Part shown: one piece after another, positions 12,152 to 22,129 of the stretch | How positions within the stretch are numbered: the first letter of the stretch is position 1 | How the letters are laid out: every line of letters starts with the position of its first letter | Assembly: GCA_014529385.2 (NCBI GenBank) | Contig: CM043954.1 | Span: 9,502,830 to 9,566,829, forward strand | Direction: 5' to 3' | From: Adiantum capillus-veneris | Lineage: Eukaryota > Streptophyta > Polypodiopsida > Polypodiales > Pteridaceae | Length of the DNA stretch: 64,000 bases | Made by a program: the position numbers and the translations under genes | The notes under the pieces: generated by a model | Seen by the model: only the letters and a program-made list of their open reading frames with translations | Database searches by the model: none | What the model was told of the DNA's origin: nothing

Positions 12152-13713
12152 TGATGGGGGCTTTTCACAAGCCAAGCTCCCATACCCCTCTTCTCTCGTC
12201 CCCACCCCATGAAAACCCCCTCTTAGGGAGGGAGTGATAAAAGAAATTGGAAAAAGTAAGAAAAAAAATAAAGTATGATTATGTAAATATATGAGAAAGG
12301 TAAAATAGGCCACCTCATGCCTGCGGGGCAGCCCATCCCCACCTTGCCTCCTTTTTCTTCACTGTTGCCCCGCCGTGTGTCCCTTTTCCTCTCCTCCACT
12401 CAAAAGGTCAAACCCCTCTCTCTTCCCCTTGTCCTTTCTCCTTTCTCTCTCCCCTCAAGCTACCCCACCTCTCACCAATAATGCATTCTAACTCACCAAT
12501 AATGCACCCTAACTCACATGCAACTTACCCTATCTTCCAAAATAGTATACCCCACCCCCCCTTTCTCTCTCTTATCATATCCCATGACCCAAATACCCCC
12601 CCCTCTCTCTAAAGGGCGCCATGTCTCTTGTCTTGTAGCTAAATAACCTCCCCCACACTCACACACACTCAGTTTCACTAAAAAAGGTTCCCACAGACCC
12701 ATCCCCACCCGGTGGTTACCTGATTTTTCTTGTGTTCACACACATCTGCACACAGATTCACCTCTGAACACACTCCTCTCTCTCCCCTCTTGTAATTACT
12801 TTATTCTCCATGTCACCTCTCACTTTTTTTCATCAACCCATCTCTCTCTCTTAGTCTCTCTCTCATGAGACTGCTGTTCTGGCACATATGCACACAGCCA
12901 GACAAGTGGGGCCCACAGTCACATGGCCTATGTAGATAATGATTTCTTCATTTCTAAATTCTAGAATTTCTTCCCCCCCTCCTCCCCTATATAAAGAGGG
13001 GTCACCATCACACAAAAACACACAACATCACCAAAGAACACACTATGCACTGGGTGTGCCTAGTGCACACACACACACCCACACCATCACCATCACCATC
13101 ACCGCAATCACCATGCTTGTCTTGAGCATGACCTCTACACCCTTGGCTATGGAAGATGAAGGGTAACTAAATGAAGGATGATGGCCATAATCCTCGTGCG
13201 AGTCTTCGCCATCAACTCCCACCTATCCGCCATGTGCTCTACCACTCTCTCCCTTCTCATTCCCCTACCCTATGCTCCCCATTTCATCGCCTAATTCTCT
13301 AAATAAAGCTTGAGGTTTTGTGAGTATGTTTTTCTTGCAATGTTTTGCCCATGTCAGGTGTGCGGAATCGCCACCTAGTCTTGTGTTTGGAGTGAGCTTG
13401 TGTATGTGTGAAGGGTGTGCGGATTCGCCATCCTTTTGTGGTGCCTAAGTACTAAGCCGCTATACCCCCTCCCTCACTCTCTCTCTCTCTCTCTCTCTCA
13501 CTTGATCTCATTCCCTTTCCTCTTCATCATTACTCCCAAGCATCCATCTCTCTTGGATGAAAACTTTGTTATGGTGGTGTGTTGTTTGCATCCTAGCCGC
13601 TGAAGCTAGGTGGTGCCCCCTGTTTGCTTTACCATGACAGGCTTGAGGTGCGCCATTCGGTCCCCGGTGTTTTAGAGGCCGTCGGGGATTCGGGGTTCGC
13701 TTTGCTCCCGTCA
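12152..13713 (+). repeat. Element A 3' LTR
   Basis: This LTR is 1562 bp, from 'tgatgggggc' to 'gctcccgtca'. It is preceded by the purine tract aaaaggggagggct (12136-12150), a clear polypurine tract. Homologous LTRs are the inverted copy at 30610-32162 and the copy at 52771-54322. The sequence contains (CT)n runs, (ACC/ATC)n and a promoter. Directly downstream lies 'gtat' (13714-13717), which duplicates the 'gtat' next to the inverted 5' LTR (32163-32166, minus strand). Confidence 0.95.
12988..13307 (+). promoter_or_regulatory. LTR promoter and polyadenylation signal of the A family
   Basis: A TATATAAAG box at 12988-12996 in a C-rich context suggests transcription starting about 30 bp downstream. 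An AATAAA hexamer lies at 13302-13307. Together they would set a U3 of about 0.86 kb and an R region of about 0.3 kb. Both signals are kept in copy C (about 53607 and 53915) and in the inverted LTR (about 31340 and 31033). Confidence 0.65.
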
Positions 13714-16128
13714 GTATCTACAAAGATAGATCACGCAAAAGGTGGTTTGATAAAGAATGTCAAGATGCTCGAAAGTCCTTGATAAAGCTTGATGCAACTA
13801 TGGACAAAGACAACTATCAAAGTCATTTGCATACATACAAGGCATTGATTCAAAAGAAGAGAAGAAGATGGGAAGTAAAGCAACAAGAATTTCAAGTCCA
13901 AGAAAAGGCACATGCATGTGGAAGATTTTGGAGAAACTTGAGGGGCAAGCGGGTTGATAATTTTGGTAACTTGAGTCTAGTGGATATGTACACACATTGT
14001 AGGCAATTATATGAGCAAGAAAATGCTGAAAAAATGCCATTTTATGGTTCACTCCCATGTATGCCCTCTTTTTTTACTATTGAGGATGTATGCGGTGGGC
14101 TTGAAAAATTGGCCACTCGCAAAGCGGGAGATCTTCAAGGTATCAAGCCGGAGATGATCAAATGGACGGGAGATTTTACCCATGAGTGGATGTGTGATAT
14201 GTTCAACCTTGCACTTCAACATGGTATGCCTTATGATTGAAGTACTAATTGGGTTAAGCCTTTGCATAAAGGAGGGGATGTAAAGAATGTAATCAACTAC
14301 CGGACTATAATGATTGGGTCTCTTATGGCAAAGTTGTTTGGGTGCATAATGGAGATGAAACTGAGTGATTGGGCTGAAGAGAATGACAAGCGTGCAAAGG
14401 GACAAGTGGGTTTTCGTCGATGCCATAGCACCATTGATCATCTTGTCACTCTTCGTGTTCTCATGGAGGAAAGTCGGTTGAAAGGCAAGCGATTGTATTG
14501 TTGTTTTGTGGAATTTAAGAAAGCCTTTGATATGATTCCACGTAACAAATTGTGGAGATGGATGGAAGAACTCCAAGTGCCAAGTGAGTTTATGCTTGCG
14601 GTTTCTCGAATCTATGAGAAGGTGATTAGTCAATTGCGCATGGGAAGAGAAATTTCAGAAATTTTTGTAAGCACTATTTGGGTTAAACAAGGATGTCCAT
14701 TGTCACCAACTCTCTTTGGTCTATGCATCGATCAATTGGAACAAATGGTACTTGACTTTATGCAGGAAGAAGGCATTGAAGAGGTCACTATTTGCAATGC
14801 GGTAATCATGCTTTTGTTGTATGCGGATGATGTAGTGCTTCTAGCACACACTTTAGAAGATGCACAAAAGCTTATGGTTGTCCTTGAGAACTTTTGCTTG
14901 CATAGTGGGCTGATTGTAAATGAATCCAAAACAAAGGTTATGCTTGTGAAAACCAACCATAAGGATAAGCCATGCATTGTGTACAAAAATGAGACACTTG
15001 AAGTTGTTGAGAGCTTTAAGTACCTTGGCCTTGAGGTTCCATCCAATCACAAGTGGCATGAATGTGCTATGCGTCGTGTGGAAGTGGGAAAGAGAGCATA
15101 TTATGCATTTGAGAACATGTGTAATGCGGGAAGCATCAAGTGTTGGGTTCTCAAGAAGTATCTTTTTGATGCATTGGTGACACCGGTTCTTCTTTATGGA
15201 GTTGAAGTGTGGGGCGGGAACATCTCAAAGTCTACTTGGAAAGAGTTTGAGAATGTCCAAAAGCGTTTTCTTACAAACTTTCTCCAAGTTAAGACACAAA
15301 CACCATATATGCTCCTACTTCTTAAGTCGGGATGTCTTCCAATTGAGGTTATGGGCATGGAAAGGGTTGTGGAGTACATGATAAAGATGCGTCAAAACCC
15401 CTCACATCGACTTCCTACACTTGCATGGGAAGCAAGCAAAAAAGTTCAAAAGACGCATAAAAGCAAGATCTTGAGTACGGGATGGATGCAAGACATAGAG
15501 AAGTGGTTTGGGAGATGGGATGCATTACACTCGCTATATGATGCTTCAATTGACTCTCAAGTGAATGAAGCTTTTCTACAACGCCAATGTATTACGGCTT
15601 GGGAGAAATCTGGTGGGTCACGCTTCATACATTACACCACCTATATTGCCCCCAACTACAAAACCATGTTCTTCGTTGAGAGAGGAAACCGTACTCACAC
15701 TTACATGCTTGAGCCTATTCCCTTGTCCGCGATACGCACTATTGCAGCGATTCGTCTTAGCTCCCATTTCCTTCGATGCGAGATAGGGTGTTGGGGAAAT
15801 GGAGAAGAGTCAAATCGATTGTGCACATTATGCTCACTGCAAGTTCGAGAGTCTGAATACCACACACTACTAGAGTGCTCAACTTTTGGTCACATCTGAA
15901 CTTGATTCTCTCACATTTTCAGCCATAACTTAGACCTACACACTTTCCTCTCCCAGCCAAAGTGTGGGCTCTCCATTGCGACTCTCATCACTACAATTTT
16001 GGAGCATCGAGAGTCACTCATCAGCCATACACATACTACATCACATGTAACTTTGGTCCCATAGGTCATATTTGACCTCCGAGGACAATAATAAAATCTA
16101 TCTATCTATCTATCTCTCTCTCTCAAAA
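13714..16128 (+). pseudogene. LINE L, 3' half: ORF2 reverse transcriptase, C-terminal zinc region and tail
   Basis: This is non-LTR retrotransposon ORF2. The frame begins inside the protein right at the LTR boundary ('RKRWFDKECQDARKS'). It runs through RT motifs 'NYRTIMIGSLMAKLFG', 'GQVGFRRCHSTIDH', 'VKQGCPLSPTLFG' and 'LLLYADDVVLL', and reaches a C-terminal Cys-rich segment ('CTLCSLQVRESEYH'). A TGA at 14238-14240 interrupts it, and further stops follow 15897. The 3' end at about 16085-16128 has 'aataataaaatc' and (ATCT)n/(CT)n, a simple-repeat tail usual for LINEs. The missing N-terminal part (endonuclease) is at 32163-33208 on the minus strand, and the two frames meet without gap or shift at the LTR insertion point. 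Confidence 0.92.
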
Positions 16129-16161
16129 TGACACTTATAACGGTTACCCCCGGCGGCGCCC

Positions 16162-16382
16162 CACGTGGTTATTAAAAAATAGAATGTAGTTGCATGATGC
16201 CGCACGTGCAGTCATTTAATGGGCGCGGATACTTTCGTACGTCACATATAAAAGGTATGAGAGAGAATGTGACACACTGCAAGAGTCAAAGAGAGTGAGA
16301 GAAAGAGAAATCAAGCCTTTGTCTGCGTCTCCGACAGAAAGCACGTGCAAAGTATAGGAGGCTCATCTCCGACAGAATGCAG
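16162..16382 (+). promoter_or_regulatory. Putative promoter and first exon of the T multi-domain gene
   Basis: Three CACGTG (G-box) hexamers lie at 16162, 16203 and 16342, and a TATAAAAGG box at 16247-16255. About 120 bp downstream, an ATG followed at once by a splice-donor-like GTATGC occurs at 16377-16388. An acceptor-like 'tatacag' at 17214-17220 precedes the histone-like ATG (17225). The microsatellite block between them would then be a leader intron. This is inference from sequence signals only. Confidence 0.45.
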
Positions 16383-16405
16383 GTATGCGTCCTAAGAAGG
16401 TTTGG

Positions 16406-16449
<44 letters not shown>

Positions 16450-16570
16450 AAAAGGTCGGGCTGTGCCTCTCTTTCTTTTTCTCTACCACCATGTCTGTTT
16501 CTCAAACGTCCCTCTCTCTCTCTCTATTTCTTTTTCTCTCTCTTTCTCTCACAGTAAATTTCATATCTCT

Positions 16571-16604
<34 letters not shown>

Positions 16605-16770
16605 GACACAAATACAACACACACACAAATTTCATATCTCTCTCTCTCTCTCTCTCTCTTACACACACACAGAGACACAAATACAACACACACACATAGA
16701 GACACAAATACAACACACACACACACAAATACAACACACACACACATACACAAATACACACACACACACA

Positions 16771-16866
<96 letters not shown>

Positions 16867-16868
<2 letters not shown>

Positions 16869-16929
16869 ACTAAAGGCGCGCGGAGACAACCACCTTCGAT
16901 TTGGATGTCTGTCTGTGCACCTTTAGTAC
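16867..16929. repeat. 63-bp imperfect palindrome P1
   Basis: The arms are GTACTAAAGGCGCGC...GTGCACCTTTAGTAC, able to fold into a hairpin. It is flanked by (GT)n on the left. It has the same length and arm sequence as P3 (34702-34764) and P4 (34819-34881). Confidence 0.85.
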
Positions 16930-16974
16930 TGTGGAAACGTAAGTAGAACGAGTGAGAGAGAGGGAGTGTATCCT

Positions 16975-17011
<37 letters not shown>

Positions 17012-17068
17012 TGGTCTGCTTTGAGAGGGACAGAGAGAGAGAGAGAGAGAGAGTCTTTCTTTTCCCTT

Positions 17069-17131
17069 TTACTAACGGCGCACGGAGGTGTATTTTGGGG
17101 TCAAAATATCTTTCACGCGCGCCGTTAGTAA
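17069..17131. repeat. 63-bp imperfect palindrome P2
   Basis: The arms are TTACTAACGGCGC...GCGCCGTTAGTAA. It is a diverged relative of P1, P3 and P4, also exactly 63 bp, and lies between (GA)n and (GT)n tracts. Confidence 0.85.
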
Positions 17132-17145
17132 TGGGATAAGTTTTG

Positions 17146-17203
<58 letters not shown>

Positions 17204-17224
17204 CTTCTATTTTTATACAGTGGA

Positions 17225-17920
17225 ATGGCTAGAACAAAGGCCACTGCAAGGAAGGTAGGCAAGGGACCAGGGTTAGCAACTAAGGCAAGTAGTAGATCTG
17301 CAACCCCAAAGAAGAGACCTGGAAAACCAAATAAAATTTTGAAAAGTCCAAGGGTGAAGAAGTTATAGAGCTGCATGGGACTTTTTAGAGAAATCAAGAA
17401 GGCACAGAAATGTGTTGATTTGTGCATACCAAATTTGCCCTTTCAGAGGATGGTGAGGTCCATTTGTGAAGAAGCTACCTAGGGCACTAAAAGGTGGAAA
17501 GTGGTTGCATTGATGGCTCTACAGGAAGCAGCAGAGGACTTCCTGCTTGAGTACTTCAGTGACATGACCATTGTAGCATCCCATGCCCACAAGGTGACTG
17601 TAATGGACAAAGATAGTGAGACACTAAAAAGGGCAAGGTGGAGGTATGACAAACTTCTGGTTCCCAATGTCTACAGGGATAATAAAATGAGGAAAATTTT
17701 TCTATACCCCCCTGAGCTATTGCCACAAGTCACAATTGTAGATGTCACACATGATGTCAATACAAGGTCAAGGGCAGAGACGGTTGCTCGCCAAATAGAG
17801 GACATGAGGGAAGTAGAGCTTAAGGAGAAAGAAAAAGTAGCAGTGGAGTCCCAGAGGCAAACAGAATGCAATGTGACCCTATCCATAGAGGCAACAACAA
17901 AGAAACTCTACTTTCAATGA
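17225..17920 (+). pseudogene. Histone H3-like (CENH3-like) domain with coiled-coil-like extension, first part of the T multi-domain gene
   Basis: The ATG at 17225 opens 'MARTKATARK', matching the H3 tail around Lys4 and Lys9. Residue 5 is Ala, not Gln, and Ser10 is replaced by Val. 'LATKA' follows, as in H3. The same frame passes TAG at 17366 and TAG at 17480 and continues as an H3 fold: 'LPFQRMVRSI' (alpha N/alpha 1), loop 1 with 'KRW', alpha 2 'ALMALQEAAEDFLLEYF', and 'ASHAHKVTVMDKD'. The Arg-Trp after loop 1, a loop one residue longer than canonical H3, and 'AAEDFL' are features of plant centromeric H3 rather than H3.1/H3.3. Past the fold (about 17660) comes a 90-residue charged extension absent from any normal histone. 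The two ambers mean the present copy cannot give the full protein without readthrough. Confidence 0.85.
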
Positions 17921-18754
17921 AGGATGGTTTGCTTGCAGAGAAACAATTTATAGATGGAGCTAGAAAGCTGGCTCTGGAAAAAGTGGATATTAATCTATTG
18001 CTGAATCCAGATGCTCAGATCTCAGATACAATTATCTATGCTTGTCTTAAGTAAGTGTTACTATCTTGCTAACTCTGAAAACTCAGATCATAGGTGTACT
18101 AACTCAGGTACACTCCCTGGAGTTTGATCAAAAGTCAACTTCCACCGCACACCCACACGGAGGTGTTTCTTTTTGATCCACAAATGTCGGTGATTATTAG
18201 ACAGAAGAATAGTCCATCTGGCACATTTGAGAGTTGGTTTCTTCACTGTGATATGTTGGAAGTAACTGTCATCATCTTTCCATATGATAACAACTATCAC
18301 TGGAGTCTCATATGCCTTGATGTTGAGCAGGCAGCAGTGTGGGTGTTCAATTCAATAAAAGGAACCCACCCTGAAAGTGTTTCTTATAGATATCCATGTA
18401 AATTTGAAAGCCTCAAGCTAACATCTTGATACTCCTTTGTGCAGTTGTATGAAGAGGTTGTTGCTTGCTTATGGCAAGCTATGTGGAAGGTATGAACTAT
18501 ACAAGGCCCCAATCAAAGATGTACCTGTACCAAATCAAACAGATGGAAATTCTTGCGGCTGGCGATGTCTTCTCCATGCAGAATATATCCTGCAAAGCTA
18601 CTTTGCATTAAAACCTTTCATGACTAAGGTAACCATTTGGCAATGCATTCAGTCAGTTTTGGTTTTCTTTATACAAGACTTCTCACCATGTGGTCTTTCA
18701 ATTTTGCAGAGTGCTGTGCAAAACTACACATATGATTATTTGCAAAGATATCGG
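17866..18754 (+). pseudogene. ULP1/SENP-type (C48) SUMO protease-like domain of the T gene
   Basis: A frame change at about 17870-17920 leads to 'LLAEKQFIDGARKLALEKVD...SDTIIYACLK', then a GTAAGT donor at 18052. After an intron, 'NYHWSLICLDVEQAAVWVFNSI' gives the catalytic His (18298). The acid position reads Asn (18349) where active enzymes have Asp. After another small intron (acceptor 'tttgtgcag', about 18443), 'VPNQTDGNSCGWRCL' supplies the oxyanion Gln (18536) and the catalytic Cys (18554). An 81-bp frame-neutral intron (18629-18709) and a donor at 18755 follow. ULP1 domains are common cargo of large plant transposons; fusion to a histone fold is not known to me. Confidence 0.82.
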
Positions 18755-18779
18755 GTAAGTCTAATACAACACCTGCTCA

Positions 18780-19360
18780 CTATGTCGAACCCCAGAGAAC
18801 CTGAAGATAGTGGCTTGGACGACCGCACAATTGATATGACAATACATGACGAGCAACCACAACAAACCCCTGCATCAGATACAGTGGAATCACAACGGGT
18901 CGAGGGGGTCATATCAGCCTAAGATGAAAGAGACGAGGATGAAGAAAGGTCAAATGAGCATATGGAAGGTGCTAGTGTACAAGCAGAGGAGCTTATGGAG
19001 GAGACAATGAAAGAGCCAACTAGGCCAGTGGAGGAGCCAAAAGAGCCCATGGATGAAACCCTGGATGAGAAAAGCAGGCCTACGGATGAGCTAAAGGATA
19101 TGGATGAGGCAAGGATGGATGAGGAAAGCAGGCCTACGGATGAGCAAAAGGATATGGATGATGCAAGCCGGCCAACAGAGGCAGAGGAAAAGACCTTGGA
19201 GGAAACCCTGAATGAGGCAAAAAGAGCCACGAGGGAGACCCTTGATGAGGATGAGAATTATGACTACGACGATGAAGCTAAAGCAGTGGATAGCAACAAC
19301 GACAACAACACTATAGAGACCCAATATGGACCCTTGCTACCTATAGATTCGGTTGTTCTG
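18780..19360 (+). pseudogene. Acidic repeat linker of the T gene
   Basis: This is the same frame as the end of the ULP1 region, with one in-frame TAA (18920-18922). It is rich in Glu/Asp/Lys/Thr with loosely repeated units such as 'ESRPTDEQKDMDDASRP' and 'KSRPTDELKDMDEARMD', and ends in an Asp/Asn-rich stretch. A 72-bp intron (19361-19432, GTAATG...TTTTACAG) keeps the frame into the HAD-like domain. I recognise no domain here; it is probably a flexible linker. Confidence 0.65.
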
Positions 19361-19432
19361 GTAATGTCTATTCAAGTATGGAAAAATATGTTCAACTTCT
19401 AACTACTTGTATGTACTTGTCAACTTTTACAG

Positions 19433-19996
19433 AGGTTGATTATCTTGGACATCAATGGATTGCTGCTGATGCACTTGCCTTTGGGTATAGCAGATCCCTT
19501 CGAGGATTTGTAAACATTTTGGATGGGAACTTGTCGAGTCGTGGTTCGTCCAAAAACCAAAGAATTTATTCAGTTTCTTCTTCCGCGCTTCAGAGTTGCC
19601 GTATGGTCTTCAATGCAAAGGCAAAACTTGACACCACTAGTTACAATAGTTTGTGGTGTATGCGACGCTTACATGTCAGATTTTTCCTTTTTGTATGATC
19701 CAAGAAAATGTGTTACCGTCGAGGGCCACTACCACCCAAAAAAACCACACTTACCTCTTTTGTACAAATCGTTTAGCAAAATCAATGTACCCTTTGATGC
19801 AAATAATACACTACTGATTGATGATACTCCTGAAAAGGGAGAACTAAATCCACCAAGAACAACTATCTCACCACCCTCTTTTGAGGGGCATACCTTTGAT
19901 TTTTACCTTGAAGACATTTTGATTCCATACTTACAAAAATTGTATCTCAGTCCATTGTTCACGGACGAGTTTGTACTTTCTAATGAATTAAGATGA
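19433..19996 (+). pseudogene. FCP1/SCP-type HAD phosphatase-like domain, end of the T gene
   Basis: This begins right after a splice acceptor. 'LIILDINGLLL' is HAD motif I, with Asn where the second catalytic Asp is expected in FCP1-type enzymes (DxDxT). A TAA at 19511-19513 breaks the frame. Then come 'VVVRPKTKEFIQFLLPRF' and 'VAVWSSMQ' (motif II region), a conserved 'KKPHLPLLYKSF' (motif III Lys) and 'NTLLIDDTPEK' (motif IV, both Asp kept). This is the order seen in NLI-interacting-factor-like phosphatases. The gene ends at the stop at 19994-19996. With motif I altered it may be a binding rather than a catalytic domain. Confidence 0.8.
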
Positions 19997-20175
19997 CTCT
20001 TCTATCATGTCTTTGTCTTGCCTAATATTGAGAGAGAGAGAGAGAGAGGTGGCAATGGCAAAAGAAATGTATTTCAAGAACAATTATATTCACAGAGCAC
20101 AATTGACAAATGAGCTCAAAAAAACTTCATGTATTGAAAGTCATTTGTATACAATTGGGTTCACAAGAATCTCTG

Positions 20176-21618
20176 TTAAATTGACACTATTTCAACCCGA
20201 GCATCCAACTCTTTGCACAAAATATCTTTTTCCCTTCGCAGCATCAGCTTACGACTAGCTAGAAAAAATGAAAAATCTGAAAGGTCCCTATCCATTGACT
20301 CTTCAATTATGTCGTGCCGCAACTGCAAAAGACTACATAGCTCCCTTATTGTAACCACCAGCATTAGGCCTTGCTCTTTATCAATCACTTCCACATCCAC
20401 AGCAGGATTATCTTCCAAACCTACAGAAACCTGGTCCATAGGAATGTACTTATCTCTGATCATTTGTGATCGCATATACCAAAAGGAGACTAACAGTGAT
20501 TTTCTTGCAATCATGTACTTGACAACTAGAGTGTCAAGCGCGATCTCGCACCGTATGCCAATCTCTTCCTTTACATACCATCCTCTGTCAAGAAGTTTGT
20601 CACAGGATGCATGCTGAAATGACTTGCACATGAACATAGTTTTCGTAACACGTATATTGTAGTTATGAAACAAATCTGTGAACAGTGTAGCAGGACAAAA
20701 GTTTGCAATTCTAACCAGTTTGGTGGGAATAGAGCTATGTAGAGACCTCTGTATATCCTTGTAGAGCATACTTCACATTGCCTCCACCATTGTTTCCTCA
20801 GGAACTAGCTAGTCCACAGTGTTCAAGTCGGTTGGTAGAGGCACTTTGACCAACATGCCATTCTTATTCCCTGGGCAGAGTTGGTAGAAGTGGTCATATA
20901 AAAATATTCCTTCATCAGCCAGGCTTTTGCTGCTTCTCCCTAAATACTGTAGACAACCAATGTGGGCATGAACAACAAGGAAGAGGCCTATTATGCACTC
21001 CATAGGCTCCCATTGCTCATAAGAAGAGGGATAAACATCTGCAAAATATATAACAAGAGTTAAACTAAGAGTATCAATAAGTCAAAATGACAAATCTAAT
21101 GTAGTTGAGATGTGAAGAATGGAGCCATTGCTCATAAGAAGAGGGATAAATGTTGCAAAATATATAAGAAAAGTTATAATGAGAGTATCAATAAGAGAAA
21201 TGACAAATCAAATGCAATTCAGATGTCAAGAATACTTACAATTGCAACGTGGTTGATGTATATCTGACACATTTCCACCATTTGCTATCACATTTGGATG
21301 GGTAAACACATGCTGAACAAGAACTTCCTTTACAGATCTTTTGCCGATTTCATCTTTGAAATCCAACACTCTGGCCTTCTATGCTGAGCGGTAAACATTG
21401 ATAGCACTAGACCTCTTGGCTCTTCTTGGTTGCATGAGGACCCATGAACCTTTGTTTATCCTTTGTCCAACCCATTGGTTCTCTGCACTTATTGAAGTTG
21501 ATATTGTAATTGAGGATATGCTACTACTTGGCCTTCTAGGCAAAGTGCAGGTGTTGGTAGTTGGTGTGAGAGACCATAAACACCTAGAGCTTCTTGGGCG
21601 AAAAGATGTGGAAGCCAT
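20176..21618 (-). pseudogene. Unidentified two-exon gene at the right end of T
   Basis: The ATG is at 21618, about 340 bp inside the terminus. Exon 1 (21618-21240) begins with a Ser/Thr/Arg-rich stretch. Exon 2 (21038-20176) follows a 201-bp frame-neutral intron with GTAAGT donor (21239) and TTTTGCAG acceptor (21039). The joined frame is about 413 codons with stops at 21379 (TAG), 20809 (TAG) and about 20770 (TGA). The C-terminal part is helical-looking and charged ('LMLRREKDILCKELDARVE'). I recognise no domain. It converges on the end of the HAD-like domain, 180 bp away. Confidence 0.6.
21004..21239 (-). repeat. Two tandem copies of about 115 bp spanning intron and exon edge
   Basis: 'cattgctcataagaagaggg' occurs at 21011 and again at 21127, each followed by similar sequence through 'aaatatataa' and 'gagtatcaataag'. 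The duplication copies the 5' edge of exon 2 together with its acceptor region into the intron. Confidence 0.8.
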
Positions 21619-21940
21619 AGCTCTGAGAGAAAAGCTTTAGTGGAGGGAGATTCACTTTGAAATCATTCTAATGGAGGGAAAGTGTTTTAGAATTCCAATA
21701 TCTTGTGTGGGGCTTAATGGTCACCCTCTAGTACGTTAATGACCATAAAAGAATATCAGCAGTGGGACCACACACGCACCTAACAGCTCGATAAAAGCAA
21801 AGAAGTTACAATGCCACAATCCTAGATTTGTGAAAGTTTTTAGGATATTTTCCTATTTTTTGAATCTTTCCACGTATTTTCCTACGTAACGTAGCCCTCC
21901 TGCTCATTGGACGCGCTCTATTTTTCTCTCTCCTTCATAT

Positions 21941-21957
21941 GGCCCTCCAAATGACCT
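21941..21957 (+). repeat. Terminal inverted repeat of T, right end
   Basis: GGCCCTCCAAATGACCT, identical to 40075-40091. Similarity stops on the inner side after these 17 bases. Confidence 0.7.
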
Positions 21958-22129
21958 AAACGCAAACAGCAGCAGAGGGTTTGGACAGTGAGGCAATGGG
22001 TTGGAGCGTTACTCTTGACATGAGCCCTGCAAGAAGTATAAGGCGACTCCACTTTGACCCACTGAGGGTTTCTTACAGGCAAAGACCTGCAAGACTCCCG
22101 ACTTCTATCCCATGTCCCAACCACCTCCT

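Larger units (their letters stand above)
16400..17205. repeat. Microsatellite block of T, right half
   Basis: The block has long (CT)n at 16400-16445 and 16773-16860, (CA)n at 16590-16770, (GT)n at 16976-17007 and 17144-17168, and (GA)n at 17030-17054 and 17168-17200. It is interrupted by the two 63-bp palindromes. A similar block stands on the other side of the LINE insertion point (34320-35145). Confidence 0.9.
16129..21957 (+). mobile_element. DNA transposon T, right half
   Basis: The left limit is the point where LINE L was inserted in a (CT)n tract. The right limit is GGCCCTCCAAATGACCT (21941-21957), which is also found at the outer end of the left half (40075-40091). Once the LINE is closed, the two copies are inverted relative to each other. 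Contents: promoter region, microsatellites with two 63-bp palindromes, a rightward multi-domain gene (17225-19996) and a leftward gene starting near the terminus (21618-20176). I saw no clear target duplication outside the terminus, because element B sequence starts almost at once at about 22000. Confidence 0.72.

Noticed and set aside
13041-13110. Trinucleotide ATC/ACC run (His-Thr repeats) in the A LTR as a possible coding repeat
   Set aside because: It lies just after the LTR TATA box in the R region, is present in all three A LTRs and is not part of any gene.
14049-14633. Minus-strand frame of 194 codons
   Set aside because: It lies opposite LINE ORF2, which has clear RT motifs; the antisense product has no domain and is a shadow.
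16377-16946. Long Ser/Leu-rich frame on the plus strand and Arg/Glu frames on the minus strand
   Set aside because: They are translations of (CT)n/(GA)n and (CA)n/(GT)n tracts; all three frames stay open because the repeats contain no stops.
17366-17482. In-frame TAG codons as evidence for an altered genetic code
   Set aside because: Other genes in the window carry TAA and TGA interruptions as well, and open frames elsewhere end normally; decay of a transposon copy explains them.
20007-20258. Plus-strand frame of 83 codons after the HAD-like domain
   Set aside because: Starts in 3' untranslated-like sequence with a (GA)n run and overlaps the end of the opposite-strand gene; no supporting motif.
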